From NCBI RefSeq assembly GCF_000423585.1, contig NZ_KE384056.1, positions 107,845 through 171,844 on the forward strand: DNA of 64,000 nucleotides, in the 5' to 3' direction. Below are positions 28,370 through 37,166 of this stretch, one piece after another. The position numbers and the translations under genes were made by a program. This DNA is from Salinimicrobium xinjiangense DSM 19287. Lineage in GTDB: Bacteria > Bacteroidota > Bacteroidia > Flavobacteriales > Flavobacteriaceae. The notes below the pieces were generated by a model. The model searched no databases and had not been told where the DNA came from. It saw only the letters and a program-made list of their open reading frames with translations. Each line of letters opens with the position of its first letter. The stretch's first letter is position 1.

Positions 28370-28433
28370 CTCCACCTCATTCTTCTAGACTCATACTTTA
28401 ACTCGTACTTCTAACTTCTAATTTATCTCAATA

Positions 28434-28473
28434 AAAAAAGCCGCTTCACCGATTTGTGGGAAGCGGCTTTTTT
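28434..28473. terminator. Bidirectional terminator between the hybrid kinase gene and htpG
   Basis: A 14-bp perfect stem (28434-28447 with 28460-28473) carries A and T runs at both ends. It serves both converging genes. Confidence 0.92.
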
Positions 28474-28487
28474 ATAACTATCAAATT

Positions 28488-30374
28488 TTACTTGATCATC
28501 TCAAAGCTTCTCTTAATAAAGGAGGTCAGTTCTTCTCCTTTCAAGAGGTTCTGGGAAAGACGTGCAAGATCGAGGGATTGCTTTATTAATCTTTCCTGTT
28601 TCTTTTCGGTTTTGGTGTTGAGGATCTCAGTAATAAGTGGATGGTTGGTATTTACCACCAGGTTATACATCTCGGGCATGTTGCCCATTCCAAACATTCC
28701 GCCGCCGCCGGTTTGTTGCATTTCCTTCATTCTTCTCATAAACTCGGGTTGAGTTATAATAAGAGGGGCTGCATTACTATCCATTGATTCCAGTTGGACA
28801 GTATATTTTTCTTTAGGAATTACTTTTTCAAAGTCGGCTTTTAGCTTTTCCTTTTCCTCTTCGTTAAGCTTAGAGATCTTCTCTTCATCTTTTTTAATGA
28901 GATTGTCTACATGATCTGCATCTACGCGTGCAAAAGATACTTTCTCTTCTCCCATTTCAAGTTTTTGAAGTAGGTGAGATACAATTGGAGAATCCAGAAG
29001 CAGTACTTCATAACCTTTTTCCTTAGCTGCCTCTATGTAGCTGTGTTGATCATCTTTATTTGAAGCATAAAGGATCACTCTGTTTCCATCCTTGTCGGTT
29101 TGATTATCCTTGATCTTTTCAATAAACTCCTCAAAAGTGAAATAGTTATCATCTACAGTTGGATATAAAGCAAAGTCTTTAGCTTTCTCAAAGAATTTAT
29201 CTTCAGATAACATTCCGTATTCAATGACGATCTTGATATCATTCCATTTCTTTTCAAAATCCTCACGATTATTGTTAAACAGAGACTTCAGTTTATCTGC
29301 AACCTTCCGGGTGATATAACTGGATATCTTTTTTACGGCTCCGTCTGCCTGCAGGTAAGAACGAGAAACGTTCAGCGGGATATCGGGAGAATCAATTACA
29401 CCGCGTAGCATGGTTAGGAATTCTGGTACTATTCCTTCCACATTGTCTGTGACAAATACCTGATTTTGATAGAGCTGTATCTTATCCTTCTGAATGTTCA
29501 TATCCTGAGACATCTTTGGGAAATACAGAATTCCGGTAAGATTGAACGGATAATCTACATTAAGGTGGATATGGAACAAAGGCTCTTCGAATTGCATAGG
29601 GTAAAGTTCCCTATAGAACTCCTTGTAGTCCTTATCCTCCTGATCTGTCGGCTGCTTTGTCCAGGCAGGATTGGTATTGTTGACAATATTGTCTACCGTC
29701 TTTGTTTCGGGTTTTGCATCCTCCGGTGCATCTTCCGGTAATTCAAGAGTTTCTTCACGTGTTCCAAACTTGATAGGAATTGGCATAAACTTGTTGTACT
29801 TCACAAGCAGTTGCTCAATCCTGTTCTCTTCAAGAAATTCCTTATCATCTTCATTGATGTGAAGAATAATGTCTGTACCATGCGTTTTTTTGTCGGCCTC
29901 TTCCAGAGTAAACTCGGTGGTACCTTCACACACCCAGTGCGCTGCAGGCTCATCTTTATATGATTTGGTAATGATCTCTACCTTGTTCGCAACCATAAAG
30001 GCCGAATAGAATCCAAGTCCAAAATGACCAATGATCCCACTGTCTTTAGCAGAATCCTTATATTTTTCTAAAAATTCTTCAGCGCCCGAAAATGCTACCT
30101 GATTGATATATTTTTCAACCTCTTCTTTAGTCATTCCAATTCCCTGGTCGCTGATGATTAGTTGCTTCTTCTCCTTATCGATCTTAACTTCGATGACAGG
30201 ATTGCCATATTCTACCTTAGCCTCACCAATAGTCGCAAGGTGTTTTAATTTAAGGGTAGCATCTGTGGCGTTGGAGATCAATTCCCGTAAAAAGATCTCG
30301 TGATCACTGTATAAAAACTTCTTTATTAAAGGAAAGATGTTTTCAACAGATACATTAATGTTTCCGGTTGCCAT
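28488..30374 (-). CDS. htpG: Chaperone protein HtpG (Hsp90)
   Basis: This 628-residue protein is bacterial Hsp90, an ATP-driven chaperone dimer. The N-terminal GHKL ATPase domain has LRELISNATDA, SDQGIGMT and GHFGLGFYSAFMV; the middle domain carries the catalytic Arg in NVSRSYLQ, and the C-terminal dimerisation domain follows. The acidic insertion around DAPEDAKPETKTVDN (about 215-230) is a short linker. The gene is monocistronic and diverges from the TetR gene across a 222-nt spacer. Confidence 0.97.
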   Translation of the reverse strand: MATGNINVSVENIFPLIKKFLYSDHEIFLRELISNATDATLKLKHLATIGEAKVEYGNPVIEVKIDKEKKQLIISDQGIGMTKEEVEKYINQVAFSGAEEFLEKYKDSAKDSGIIGHFGLGFYSAFMVANKVEIITKSYKDEPAAHWVCEGTTEFTLEEADKKTHGTDIILHINEDDKEFLEENRIEQLLVKYNKFMPIPIKFGTREETLELPEDAPEDAKPETKTVDNIVNNTNPAWTKQPTDQEDKDYKEFYRELYPMQFEEPLFHIHLNVDYPFNLTGILYFPKMSQDMNIQKDKIQLYQNQVFVTDNVEGIVPEFLTMLRGVIDSPDIPLNVSRSYLQADGAVKKISSYITRKVADKLKSLFNNNREDFEKKWNDIKIVIEYGMLSEDKFFEKAKDFALYPTVDDNYFTFEEFIEKIKDNQTDKDGNRVILYASNKDDQHSYIEAAKEKGYEVLLLDSPIVSHLLQKLEMGEEKVSFARVDADHVDNLIKKDEEKISKLNEEEKEKLKADFEKVIPKEKYTVQLESMDSNAAPLIITQPEFMRRMKEMQQTGGGGMFGMGNMPEMYNLVVNTNHPLITEILNTKTEKKQERLIKQSLDLARLSQNLLKGEELTSFIKRSFEMIK

Positions 30375-30596
30375 ATATTTTGGTTTATTAAAATTTTACG
30401 TTCCCCCAGAGAAGTCAAAAAAAGTACCAAGTCACCGGCGCTGACAAACTGACAGCGATTGGTAATTATTTCGAAGTTTTACCGACTACTTCTGCGACTT
30501 CCGATATGTCAGAAAACATTTAACAGGTTATTGTTTAAGTTTTAATACAAAAATATAAACAATATTTGTAGATTTGAAATATTAAAGAAAAAGAAA

Positions 30597-31268
30597 ATGG
30601 CCAAAGTAAAGCAGAAAACTCAGAGTAACAATGAACTTTCTAAAGACAGACTCATAGAGCTGTATATGAACTATGTATTGGAAAATGAAGAAGAGCCGGG
30701 AACAGTTTACAAATTTTGTAAAGAAAATGATATTACAGAAGCTGAATTTTATAATTTCTTCGGAAGCTTTGACGGGTTGAAAAAAGGGATCTGGGAACGA
30801 TTTTTTGAACACACTCTCGGTGTGATGCAAAGCAGTAAAGAGTATATGGCTTTTAATAACCGGGAGAAAATGCTCACCCTATACTATACCTTTTTTGAAA
30901 TGCTCACTGCGAATCGAAGCTATGTGCTGTTTACTCTTAAAAATGAGGGGCCCATGCTCAAGAATGCCGGGCAGTTAAAAGGACTGCGAAAAGAAGTCAA
31001 AAATTATACTGCAGAGCTCATTCGCCAGGGGAACGAAGAGAAACAGGCGAAAATTCTTAAAAGATCTGAAACAATATTTTCTGAGGCAGCATGGGTGCAG
31101 CTCATGTTCCTTATCAAATTCTGGATGGACGATAATTCCCCGCAATTTGAAAGTACAGATGTGGCTATCGAGAAATCTGTCAATACTGTTTTTGATCTTT
31201 TTGAGAACACTCCTTTAGAAAGCGTTCTCGATCTGGGAAAATTTCTCTGGAAAGAAAAGATGGCGTAA
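30597..31268 (+). CDS. TetR-like regulator
   Basis: This 223-residue protein has an N-terminal TetR-type helix-turn-helix (about residues 14-62; the recognition region is DITEAEFYNFFGSFDGLKKGIW) and an all-helical ligand-binding C-terminus. It sits 83 nt upstream of an AarF/UbiB-like kinase gene on the same strand, a pairing I recall in other flavobacteria. The effector is unknown. A terminator-like stem between the two genes means they may not be fully co-transcribed. Confidence 0.82.
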   Translation: MAKVKQKTQSNNELSKDRLIELYMNYVLENEEEPGTVYKFCKENDITEAEFYNFFGSFDGLKKGIWERFFEHTLGVMQSSKEYMAFNNREKMLTLYYTFFEMLTANRSYVLFTLKNEGPMLKNAGQLKGLRKEVKNYTAELIRQGNEEKQAKILKRSETIFSEAAWVQLMFLIKFWMDDNSPQFESTDVAIEKSVNTVFDLFENTPLESVLDLGKFLWKEKMA

Positions 31269-31275
31269 AATTAAT

Positions 31276-31340
31276 TCCTGATGCATCAGGATAATGCCCG
31301 AGGCCGATTTACCCCCTACTACTCCGGGCCCCGGGCTTTT
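31276..31340 (+). terminator. Palindrome plus GC-rich terminator-like stem
   Basis: A perfect 16-bp palindrome (31276-31291, TCCTGATGCATCAGGA) is followed by a 10-bp stem with one mismatch (31296-31305 with 31327-31336) and TTTT. The second stem looks like a weak terminator. The palindrome could be an operator for the adjacent regulator, or a scattered REP-like piece. Confidence 0.6.
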
Positions 31341-31351
31341 ATAAGAAGCAA

Positions 31352-32659
31352 ATGAAAACTATAGATAAAATTCCTACCGGCAAAATTGGTCGAACGGGAA
31401 AGATGGTACAGACCGGAATAAAGGTTGGAGGTAATTACCTTAAGTACTACTCAAAAAAGGCACTTAACGGGGAGCCTTCCCGTGAAGAACTGGATGAAAG
31501 TAATGCAGAGGATATTTATAACGGACTAAAAAGCCTTAAGGGAAGTGCGTTGAAAGTTGCGCAAATGCTCTCTATGGAAAAGAGCCTTTTACCTAATGCC
31601 TATGTCGAAAAATTCAGTCTTGCGCAATTCAGTGTTCCGCCACTTTCTGCCCCCCTGGTAAGGAAGACCTTTAAAAAATACCATGGGCAATATCCCGATG
31701 AACTTTTTGACAAATTTAATCTTGAATCTGTTAATGCAGCGAGTATCGGTCAGGTGCATAGAGCTACCAAGGATGGAAAGGAACTGGCTGTTAAGATACA
31801 ATATCCCGGAGTGGCCGATAGTATTAGTTCAGATCTTGCAATGGTCAAGCCAATCGCCATCAAAATGTTTAACCTGCAGGGAAAAGATTCTGAAAGATAT
31901 TTTAAGGAGGTGGAGGGTAAGCTGCTGGAAGAAACAGATTATCTACTGGAAGTGAAGCAGAGCATAGAGATCTCCAAAGCCTGCAGTCACATTCCTCACC
32001 TTAAATTTCCTGAATATTACCCGTCCCTTTCCAGCGAAAGGATCATTACCATGGATTGGATGGAAGGCTTGCACTTGAGAGATTTTGCCAGACAGAATAA
32101 AGATCAGGACACAGCAAATAAACTGGGACAGGCATTATGGGATTTTTACATGTACCAGATGCATATTCTTAAGGCAGTACATGCAGATCCTCATCCCGGT
32201 AACTTTTTAGTGGACGAAAAGACAAATTTAATTGCCATTGATTTTGGCTGTATTAAGCAAGTGCCCCAGGATTTTTACAAGCCTTATTTTGAGTTGGCCG
32301 ATAAAGATAAGATCAATGATCCTGGAATTTTTAATGCAAAACTCTTTGAGCTGGAGATTCTGAGAAAAGAGGATTCTGAAAAAGAGATCGAATTTTTCTC
32401 AGAATTATTTTACCAAATGCTTAGCCTGTTTACAGCTCCTTTTCAGGGGGAAGAATTTGATTTTTCAGATGAAGGCTTCTGGACTTCGATCACTACATTG
32501 AGCGAGAAGTACAGCAAAGACCAGGAATTGAGAAAAATGAACGGCAACCGGGGAAGCAAACATTTTCTCTACATCAACCGTACTTTCTTTGGTCTTTTTA
32601 ACCTGTTGCATGATCTTGGTGCCACAGTGAAGATCAATAACTTCAGGCAATACTCCTGA
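31352..32659 (+). CDS. AarF/UbiB (ABC1) kinase-like protein
   Basis: This 435-residue protein matches the ABC1/ADCK atypical kinase family, linked to ubiquinone/menaquinone and lipid metabolism. It has the Ala-rich loop NAASIGQVHRA (about 129-139), the VAIK-like LAVKIQYPGV, the catalytic HADPHPGNFLV and the metal-binding IDFGC. The family KxGQ motif reads K68-V-A-Q71, with Ala for the invariant Gly. No membrane span is evident. It probably acts in a quinone- or lipid-related process under the TetR-like regulator; that is inference. Confidence 0.88.
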   Translation: MKTIDKIPTGKIGRTGKMVQTGIKVGGNYLKYYSKKALNGEPSREELDESNAEDIYNGLKSLKGSALKVAQMLSMEKSLLPNAYVEKFSLAQFSVPPLSAPLVRKTFKKYHGQYPDELFDKFNLESVNAASIGQVHRATKDGKELAVKIQYPGVADSISSDLAMVKPIAIKMFNLQGKDSERYFKEVEGKLLEETDYLLEVKQSIEISKACSHIPHLKFPEYYPSLSSERIITMDWMEGLHLRDFARQNKDQDTANKLGQALWDFYMYQMHILKAVHADPHPGNFLVDEKTNLIAIDFGCIKQVPQDFYKPYFELADKDKINDPGIFNAKLFELEILRKEDSEKEIEFFSELFYQMLSLFTAPFQGEEFDFSDEGFWTSITTLSEKYSKDQELRKMNGNRGSKHFLYINRTFFGLFNLLHDLGATVKINNFRQYS

Positions 32660-32686
32660 TCGGGTTAAAATTTTCAGAATAAATAC

Positions 32687-32713
32687 ACCGGGATCTTACG
32701 TCCCGGTTTTTTG
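32687..32713 (+). terminator. Terminator after the AarF-like gene
   Basis: ACCGGGA (32687-32693) pairs with TCCCGGT (32701-32707), followed by TTTTTT. Confidence 0.85.
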
Positions 32714-32839
32714 TTCCTGTTAGAATTAGTTTAAATTCCAAACCACGCCTGTTAAAAAGATTAAAGTGCTTTAAATCAATGATTTTGCACTTTAAATTGA
32801 GGTTCGATTGAAAATGAAGTTGAACTAAAAAATGAAAAA

Positions 32840-33376
32840 ATGAAAACATTAAAAGGAACCTTTTTAGCTTTATGTGTCACTTTCGGAACCGCAGTTTATG
32901 CTCAGGACATTAATAATAATTTTAATACCTATGACTCAGACAGGGATGGAAGATTGAACCAAACAGAGTTTAATGAAAGAAATGATCAGCAGTATGATAC
33001 CTGGGATACCAACAGAGATGGAAATATAGATTCCGGCGAATTTTCAGAAAGAGCCTACCAAAGCTTTGATCGTAATAGAGACGCTTTTATTGATGAAAAT
33101 GAATGGAATGAAGGAATTAGTACTAATGCAGGTCAATTTTTAAAAGCCCGGGATTACACAGTGTTCGATACTAACAGAGACAGGAGACTGGACACCGAAG
33201 AATGGAGTACAGGTTTGGAAAATAGTCCCTGGTTCAATAATTTTGATCGCAACCAGGATGGGTACATCGACAGTGAAGAGTGGAATCAGACAACATTTAG
33301 TGATCTCGACCTTAATGATGACAATTTTGTAGATGAAGATGAATTCACAGATAATAATCCATTCCGTAACTGGTAA
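32840..33376 (+). CDS. Secreted six-EF-hand calcium-binding protein
   Basis: This 178-residue protein has a signal peptide (1-21) and then six canonical 12-residue EF-hand loops starting at D32, D56, D77, D110, D136 and D157, each ending in Glu (E43, E67, E88, E121, E147, E168). Loops 3 and 4 have Ala or Arg instead of the central Gly. The mature protein is little else. A role in extracellular or periplasmic calcium binding or buffering is likely; no enzyme domain is present. Confidence 0.9.
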   Translation: MKTLKGTFLALCVTFGTAVYAQDINNNFNTYDSDRDGRLNQTEFNERNDQQYDTWDTNRDGNIDSGEFSERAYQSFDRNRDAFIDENEWNEGISTNAGQFLKARDYTVFDTNRDRRLDTEEWSTGLENSPWFNNFDRNQDGYIDSEEWNQTTFSDLDLNDDNFVDEDEFTDNNPFRNW

Positions 33377-33398
33377 AATTAAATATAGCAGAAAATGA

Positions 33399-33427
33399 AA
33401 AAAGCCCGCAAATTAGCGGGCTTTTTC
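33399..33427. terminator. Bidirectional terminator, EF-hand gene and S9 peptidase gene
   Basis: AAAAAGCCCGC (33399-33409) pairs with GCGGGCTTTTT (33416-33426) around a 6-nt loop. It lies between the converging genes. Confidence 0.9.
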
Positions 33428-33447
33428 GTTGATATACGATCTGTCCA

Positions 33448-35913
33448 TTAATTCTGAAACTCTGGCGTTGTTTGCTGAATATTTGCTTCAGTCTGCTCTC
33501 TGTTCTTTACATACTTTTCGAGCCACTGGTCCTGTTCCCATAAAACATGCAGCACAGATTCCTTGGCACTATAGCCATGGCTTTCCTTTGGAAGCATTAC
33601 CAGTCTTGCAGTAGCACCGAGGCCTTTCAAAGCGTTAAAATAGCGCTCACTTTGCATAGGATAAGTTCCTGAGTTATTATCGGCTTCTCCGTGGATAAGT
33701 AGCAGCGGAGTTTTCATTTTGTCGGCATGCATGAATGGAGACATGTTGTAATAAACTTCAGGTGCTTCCCAGTAATTTCTTTCTTCACTCTGGAATCCGA
33801 ATGGTGTAAGCGTACGGTTATAGGCTCCGCTTCGGGCAATTCCGGCAGCAAAAAGATTGGAGTGGGAGAGGAGGTTGGCTGTCATAAAGGCTCCATAGCT
33901 GTGTCCGCCTACAGCAACTCTGTCTCTGTCAATATAACCCATTGCATCAACTGCATCAATAGCTGCCTTTCCATTGGCTACTAACTGTTCTCTAAAGCTG
34001 TCATTCGGCTCTTCTTCACCTTCACCAACTATGGGGAAAGATGCGTCATCAAGCACCACATAACCGCGGTTTACCCAATAGATCGGAGAACCGTAATAAG
34101 GATAAGTGAAATCATTGGCATTGGATGTATTTTGGGATGCCGAATTTTTATCCTTGAATTCTCTCGGGTAAGCCCAGACGATCATGGGAAGCTTTTCAGG
34201 ATTTTCTTTATCATAACCTTCCGGAAGATAAAGCGTTCCATTTAGCTCAAGGCCATCCTCCCTTTCATAAGTAATAACTTCTTTTGTGACATTTTCCAGG
34301 CTCTTAAAAGGATTTTCGAAATTGGTCACTCTTGTGAGATCTTCTTCATTGTCGATGTCTCTGATAAAGTAATTTGGATATTCGGCCGAAGCTTCAATTC
34401 TCACCAGGATCTTTCCTTCCTCCAGGTCGATAGCATCAACAAGGGTTTCTTTTTTGTTATTATAGCTGGATTGGTAGAGTCTCTTTGTGTCTCCGCTCTC
34501 AAGCTCCAGACGGTCAATAAAAGGGAACTGTCCTTCAGGTGTAAATCCGGCGCCCATTAAAAAGGCATTATCATTTGACATTTTCAGCACATATTGTCCG
34601 TAGTCATTTTTTTCAGTAACAAAATTTCCGGGATCACTGTATTGATCCTGATAGTTTCTGTCAAATAGCACTTCAGGATTCTGTCCGGGATTGGAAGGAT
34701 CAAAGACGTAAGTACGGGTATTTCTTGTATTCCACCAGTAATCATTTGCGATAGCCGTATTGTCATCTCCCCAGATGATGCCGCTATACCTGTCTTTGGT
34801 CTTAAGAATTGATTTTCCTTCTCCTTTAAATGGTGCATCCAGCAGGAACACTTCGTCTCTAAAGGCAACTTCATTTTCGGGATCTCCACCATCAAGGGCT
34901 TCGGCATAAACAAGGCTTGCAGGAGCATCGTTTCTCCAGTTAAGGCTTCTTCTGCCTTCCCTTACAGCCATAAAACCTTTAGGAAGATCTTCAATAAGTG
35001 GTACATCGTTTACCCTTGTCACAAGCTGGCCATCTCTGGTATAGATGGTAGTTTCTGAAGGGAACCTGCTATAAGGTACCAGGTATGAGAATGGTTTTTT
35101 AATGTGATCAACCATGACATATTTCCCATCTGGCGAAAAAGAAATACTGCTGTACATTTTTGGCTCCAGCCATTTTGCTGTACTGCCGTTGAGGTTTACT
35201 TTGACCAGTTCGGCACGGGCCAGTTGCTCAAAATTAAATTCATCATTTGGATTTTTCAACAGATCCTGATAGGTCCTGTTCTGGGCCTCCTTTCCATCAC
35301 TCACAGAAACTGTAGGCCCTGTGGGTACAGCAGTTTCAGGATTAATGAGTTTTTTTCTATCCTGCGGAAGCATCTTCACAAGTATTGCCGAATTATCCCT
35401 GTACCAGTTGATCACGTCCCGCATATTTGCATTAAGATTTGGACCGGTTAGCTTTTTGGCTGTTGCTGTCCCAAGATCTGCAACCCAAAGTTCCACACCT
35501 TCTGAAGTTGTGTGTGTAAATGCCATTTTTGACTCATCTGGTGACCAGCTGAAGTTAGTAAGGCGTGGATTCTGTGGAAGCCCTTTTACCTGCGTCGGCT
35601 GGTCTGCTTTCATATCCTTCACCTGAATATTGTTGAAATATGTAGCACGGCTGCTAATGTTAGTTACAGGATTGATCCTGAGGCCGGCAAGGCGCAATTC
35701 TTCTTCACTTAATTCGGCTATAGATTTGTATTGATCTCTATAAAGGAAAACGATTCTTTTTGCATCGCTGTCAATAAGAGTGGAAGGGGCCAAAGGAACA
35801 TCAACCAGTTCCAGGATCTCCTGCGGAGGTTTTTGATAAGTGAGGTTTTCCTGTCCAATACTTGCTCCGGTAAAGCAAAGAAAGGAAAGAAGGCTTAAAA
35901 AGGCTTTTTTCAT
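33448..35913 (-). CDS. S9 family serine peptidase, secreted
   Basis: This 821-residue protein has a signal peptide (about 1-20), a large beta-propeller-like N-terminal region, and a C-terminal prolyl-oligopeptidase alpha/beta hydrolase domain. The catalytic Ser is S672 in GGHSYGAFM; a downstream Asp in HGEADNN and His in ESHGY complete the triad. The sequence best fits the glutamyl-endopeptidase-like S9D group, typical of Bacteroidota. It probably digests peptides in the periplasm. Confidence 0.9.
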   Translation of the reverse strand: MKKAFLSLLSFLCFTGASIGQENLTYQKPPQEILELVDVPLAPSTLIDSDAKRIVFLYRDQYKSIAELSEEELRLAGLRINPVTNISSRATYFNNIQVKDMKADQPTQVKGLPQNPRLTNFSWSPDESKMAFTHTTSEGVELWVADLGTATAKKLTGPNLNANMRDVINWYRDNSAILVKMLPQDRKKLINPETAVPTGPTVSVSDGKEAQNRTYQDLLKNPNDEFNFEQLARAELVKVNLNGSTAKWLEPKMYSSISFSPDGKYVMVDHIKKPFSYLVPYSRFPSETTIYTRDGQLVTRVNDVPLIEDLPKGFMAVREGRRSLNWRNDAPASLVYAEALDGGDPENEVAFRDEVFLLDAPFKGEGKSILKTKDRYSGIIWGDDNTAIANDYWWNTRNTRTYVFDPSNPGQNPEVLFDRNYQDQYSDPGNFVTEKNDYGQYVLKMSNDNAFLMGAGFTPEGQFPFIDRLELESGDTKRLYQSSYNNKKETLVDAIDLEEGKILVRIEASAEYPNYFIRDIDNEEDLTRVTNFENPFKSLENVTKEVITYEREDGLELNGTLYLPEGYDKENPEKLPMIVWAYPREFKDKNSASQNTSNANDFTYPYYGSPIYWVNRGYVVLDDASFPIVGEGEEEPNDSFREQLVANGKAAIDAVDAMGYIDRDRVAVGGHSYGAFMTANLLSHSNLFAAGIARSGAYNRTLTPFGFQSEERNYWEAPEVYYNMSPFMHADKMKTPLLLIHGEADNNSGTYPMQSERYFNALKGLGATARLVMLPKESHGYSAKESVLHVLWEQDQWLEKYVKNREQTEANIQQTTPEFQN

Positions 35914-36039
35914 GATAAAGTAATTTGGTTTATAAATGCGGCAATGTCAAAATGTTAATCTTTCTTATATTGCGCAGCAACTTTTTATTAATTGCCTAAA
36001 TTTAAGAGAAATAATTTACCGAAGCCTAAAAATTAATAG

Positions 36040-37050
36040 ATGTATCAATCAAAGATAGCGGGTCTGGGATTTTATGTGCCCGAAAATGTGGTCACTAATG
36101 ATGATCTCGCCAAAATTATGGACACTAATGACGCCTGGATTCAGGAGAGAACAGGGATCAAAGAAAGACGCCACATCAAAAAAGGCGACGGAAATTCTAC
36201 TGCCGTAATGGGGGTCAAGGCTGCCAAGATAGCCATTGATCGAGCAAATATTTCAAAAGATGATATTGACCTTATCGTTTTTGCGACCTTGAGTCCCGAT
36301 TATTATTTTCCGGGAGGTGGGGTGCAGGTCCAGGAAATGCTGGATATTCACACCTGCCCTGCACTCGATGTTCGCAACCAGTGTAGCGGATTCATTTATG
36401 GACTTTCTGTCGCAGATCAATATATCAAAACAGGAATGTATAAAAACGTACTTCTCATTGGTAGCGAAAACCACAGCGGCGGACTCGATTTTACAACCCG
36501 CGGTCGTAACGTATCGGTGATATTTGGAGACGGGGCAGGAGCGGCAGTACTTTCCCGAAGTGACCATAACGGGCAGGGAATACTTTCCACACATCTACAT
36601 TCTGAAGGAAAACATGCGCTTGAACTTTCTCTAAAAGGCCCAAGCACTATGCATTGGGTTCCGCAGATCATTGAGGAGAATCCTCAGGGGGATGATATCA
36701 TATATTACCCTTACATGAACGGACAGTTCGTTTTCAAGAATGCGGTGGTCCGTTTTTCAGAAGTAATTAAGGAAGGACTGCAGGCAAACGGGCTGGAGGT
36801 CAAGGATATTGATATGCTCATTCCACACCAGGCTAATCTGCGGATCTCACAATTTATTCAGCAGAAGTTTAAGCTGAACGATGAGCAGGTTTACAATAAT
36901 ATTCAGAGGTATGGAAATACTACAGCGGCCTCCATACCTATTGCTTTAACTGAAGCCTGGGAAGAAGGAAAGATCAAAGAGGGAGACACTGTAGTGCTCG
37001 CTGCATTTGGTAGTGGATTTACCTGGGCCAGTGCCATTATTAAATGGTAA
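36040..37050 (+). CDS. 3-oxoacyl-ACP synthase III family protein (FabH-like)
   Basis: This 336-residue thiolase-fold enzyme has the KAS III triad: C115 in VRNQCSGFIYG, H263 in IPHQANLR and N293 in GNTTAASIP. FabH condenses acetyl-CoA with malonyl-ACP to start fatty acid synthesis. It stands alone, outside the usual plsX-fabH cluster, so it could be a second paralogue with another acyl substrate (for example branched-chain primers or a secondary lipid). Confidence 0.9.
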   Translation: MYQSKIAGLGFYVPENVVTNDDLAKIMDTNDAWIQERTGIKERRHIKKGDGNSTAVMGVKAAKIAIDRANISKDDIDLIVFATLSPDYYFPGGGVQVQEMLDIHTCPALDVRNQCSGFIYGLSVADQYIKTGMYKNVLLIGSENHSGGLDFTTRGRNVSVIFGDGAGAAVLSRSDHNGQGILSTHLHSEGKHALELSLKGPSTMHWVPQIIEENPQGDDIIYYPYMNGQFVFKNAVVRFSEVIKEGLQANGLEVKDIDMLIPHQANLRISQFIQQKFKLNDEQVYNNIQRYGNTTAASIPIALTEAWEEGKIKEGDTVVLAAFGSGFTWASAIIKW

Positions 37051-37059
37051 TTTAAAAAA

Positions 37060-37087
37060 TTCAGGAAGCAAGAGACAAGAACCGCGA
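37060..37087 (+). repeat. Short degenerate heptad tract
   Basis: TTCAGGA, AGCAAGA, GACAAGA, ACCGCGA share the frame and pattern nnCAnGA, matching units at 28349 and 51337. It lies 9 nt after the FabH-like gene. Confidence 0.6.
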
Positions 37088-37114
37088 CAGATTTATATAA
37101 AGCCTTAAAAATGT

Positions 37115-37146
37115 AAAAATCCGCAGCTTTTCAGTTGCGGATTTTT
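37115..37146. terminator. Terminator after the FabH-like gene
   Basis: AAAAATCCGCA (37115-37125) pairs with TGCGGATTTTT (37136-37146). It can also serve the converging barrel-protein gene. Confidence 0.9.
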
Positions 37147-37166
37147 TGGCTAATCAAACAAATCTA

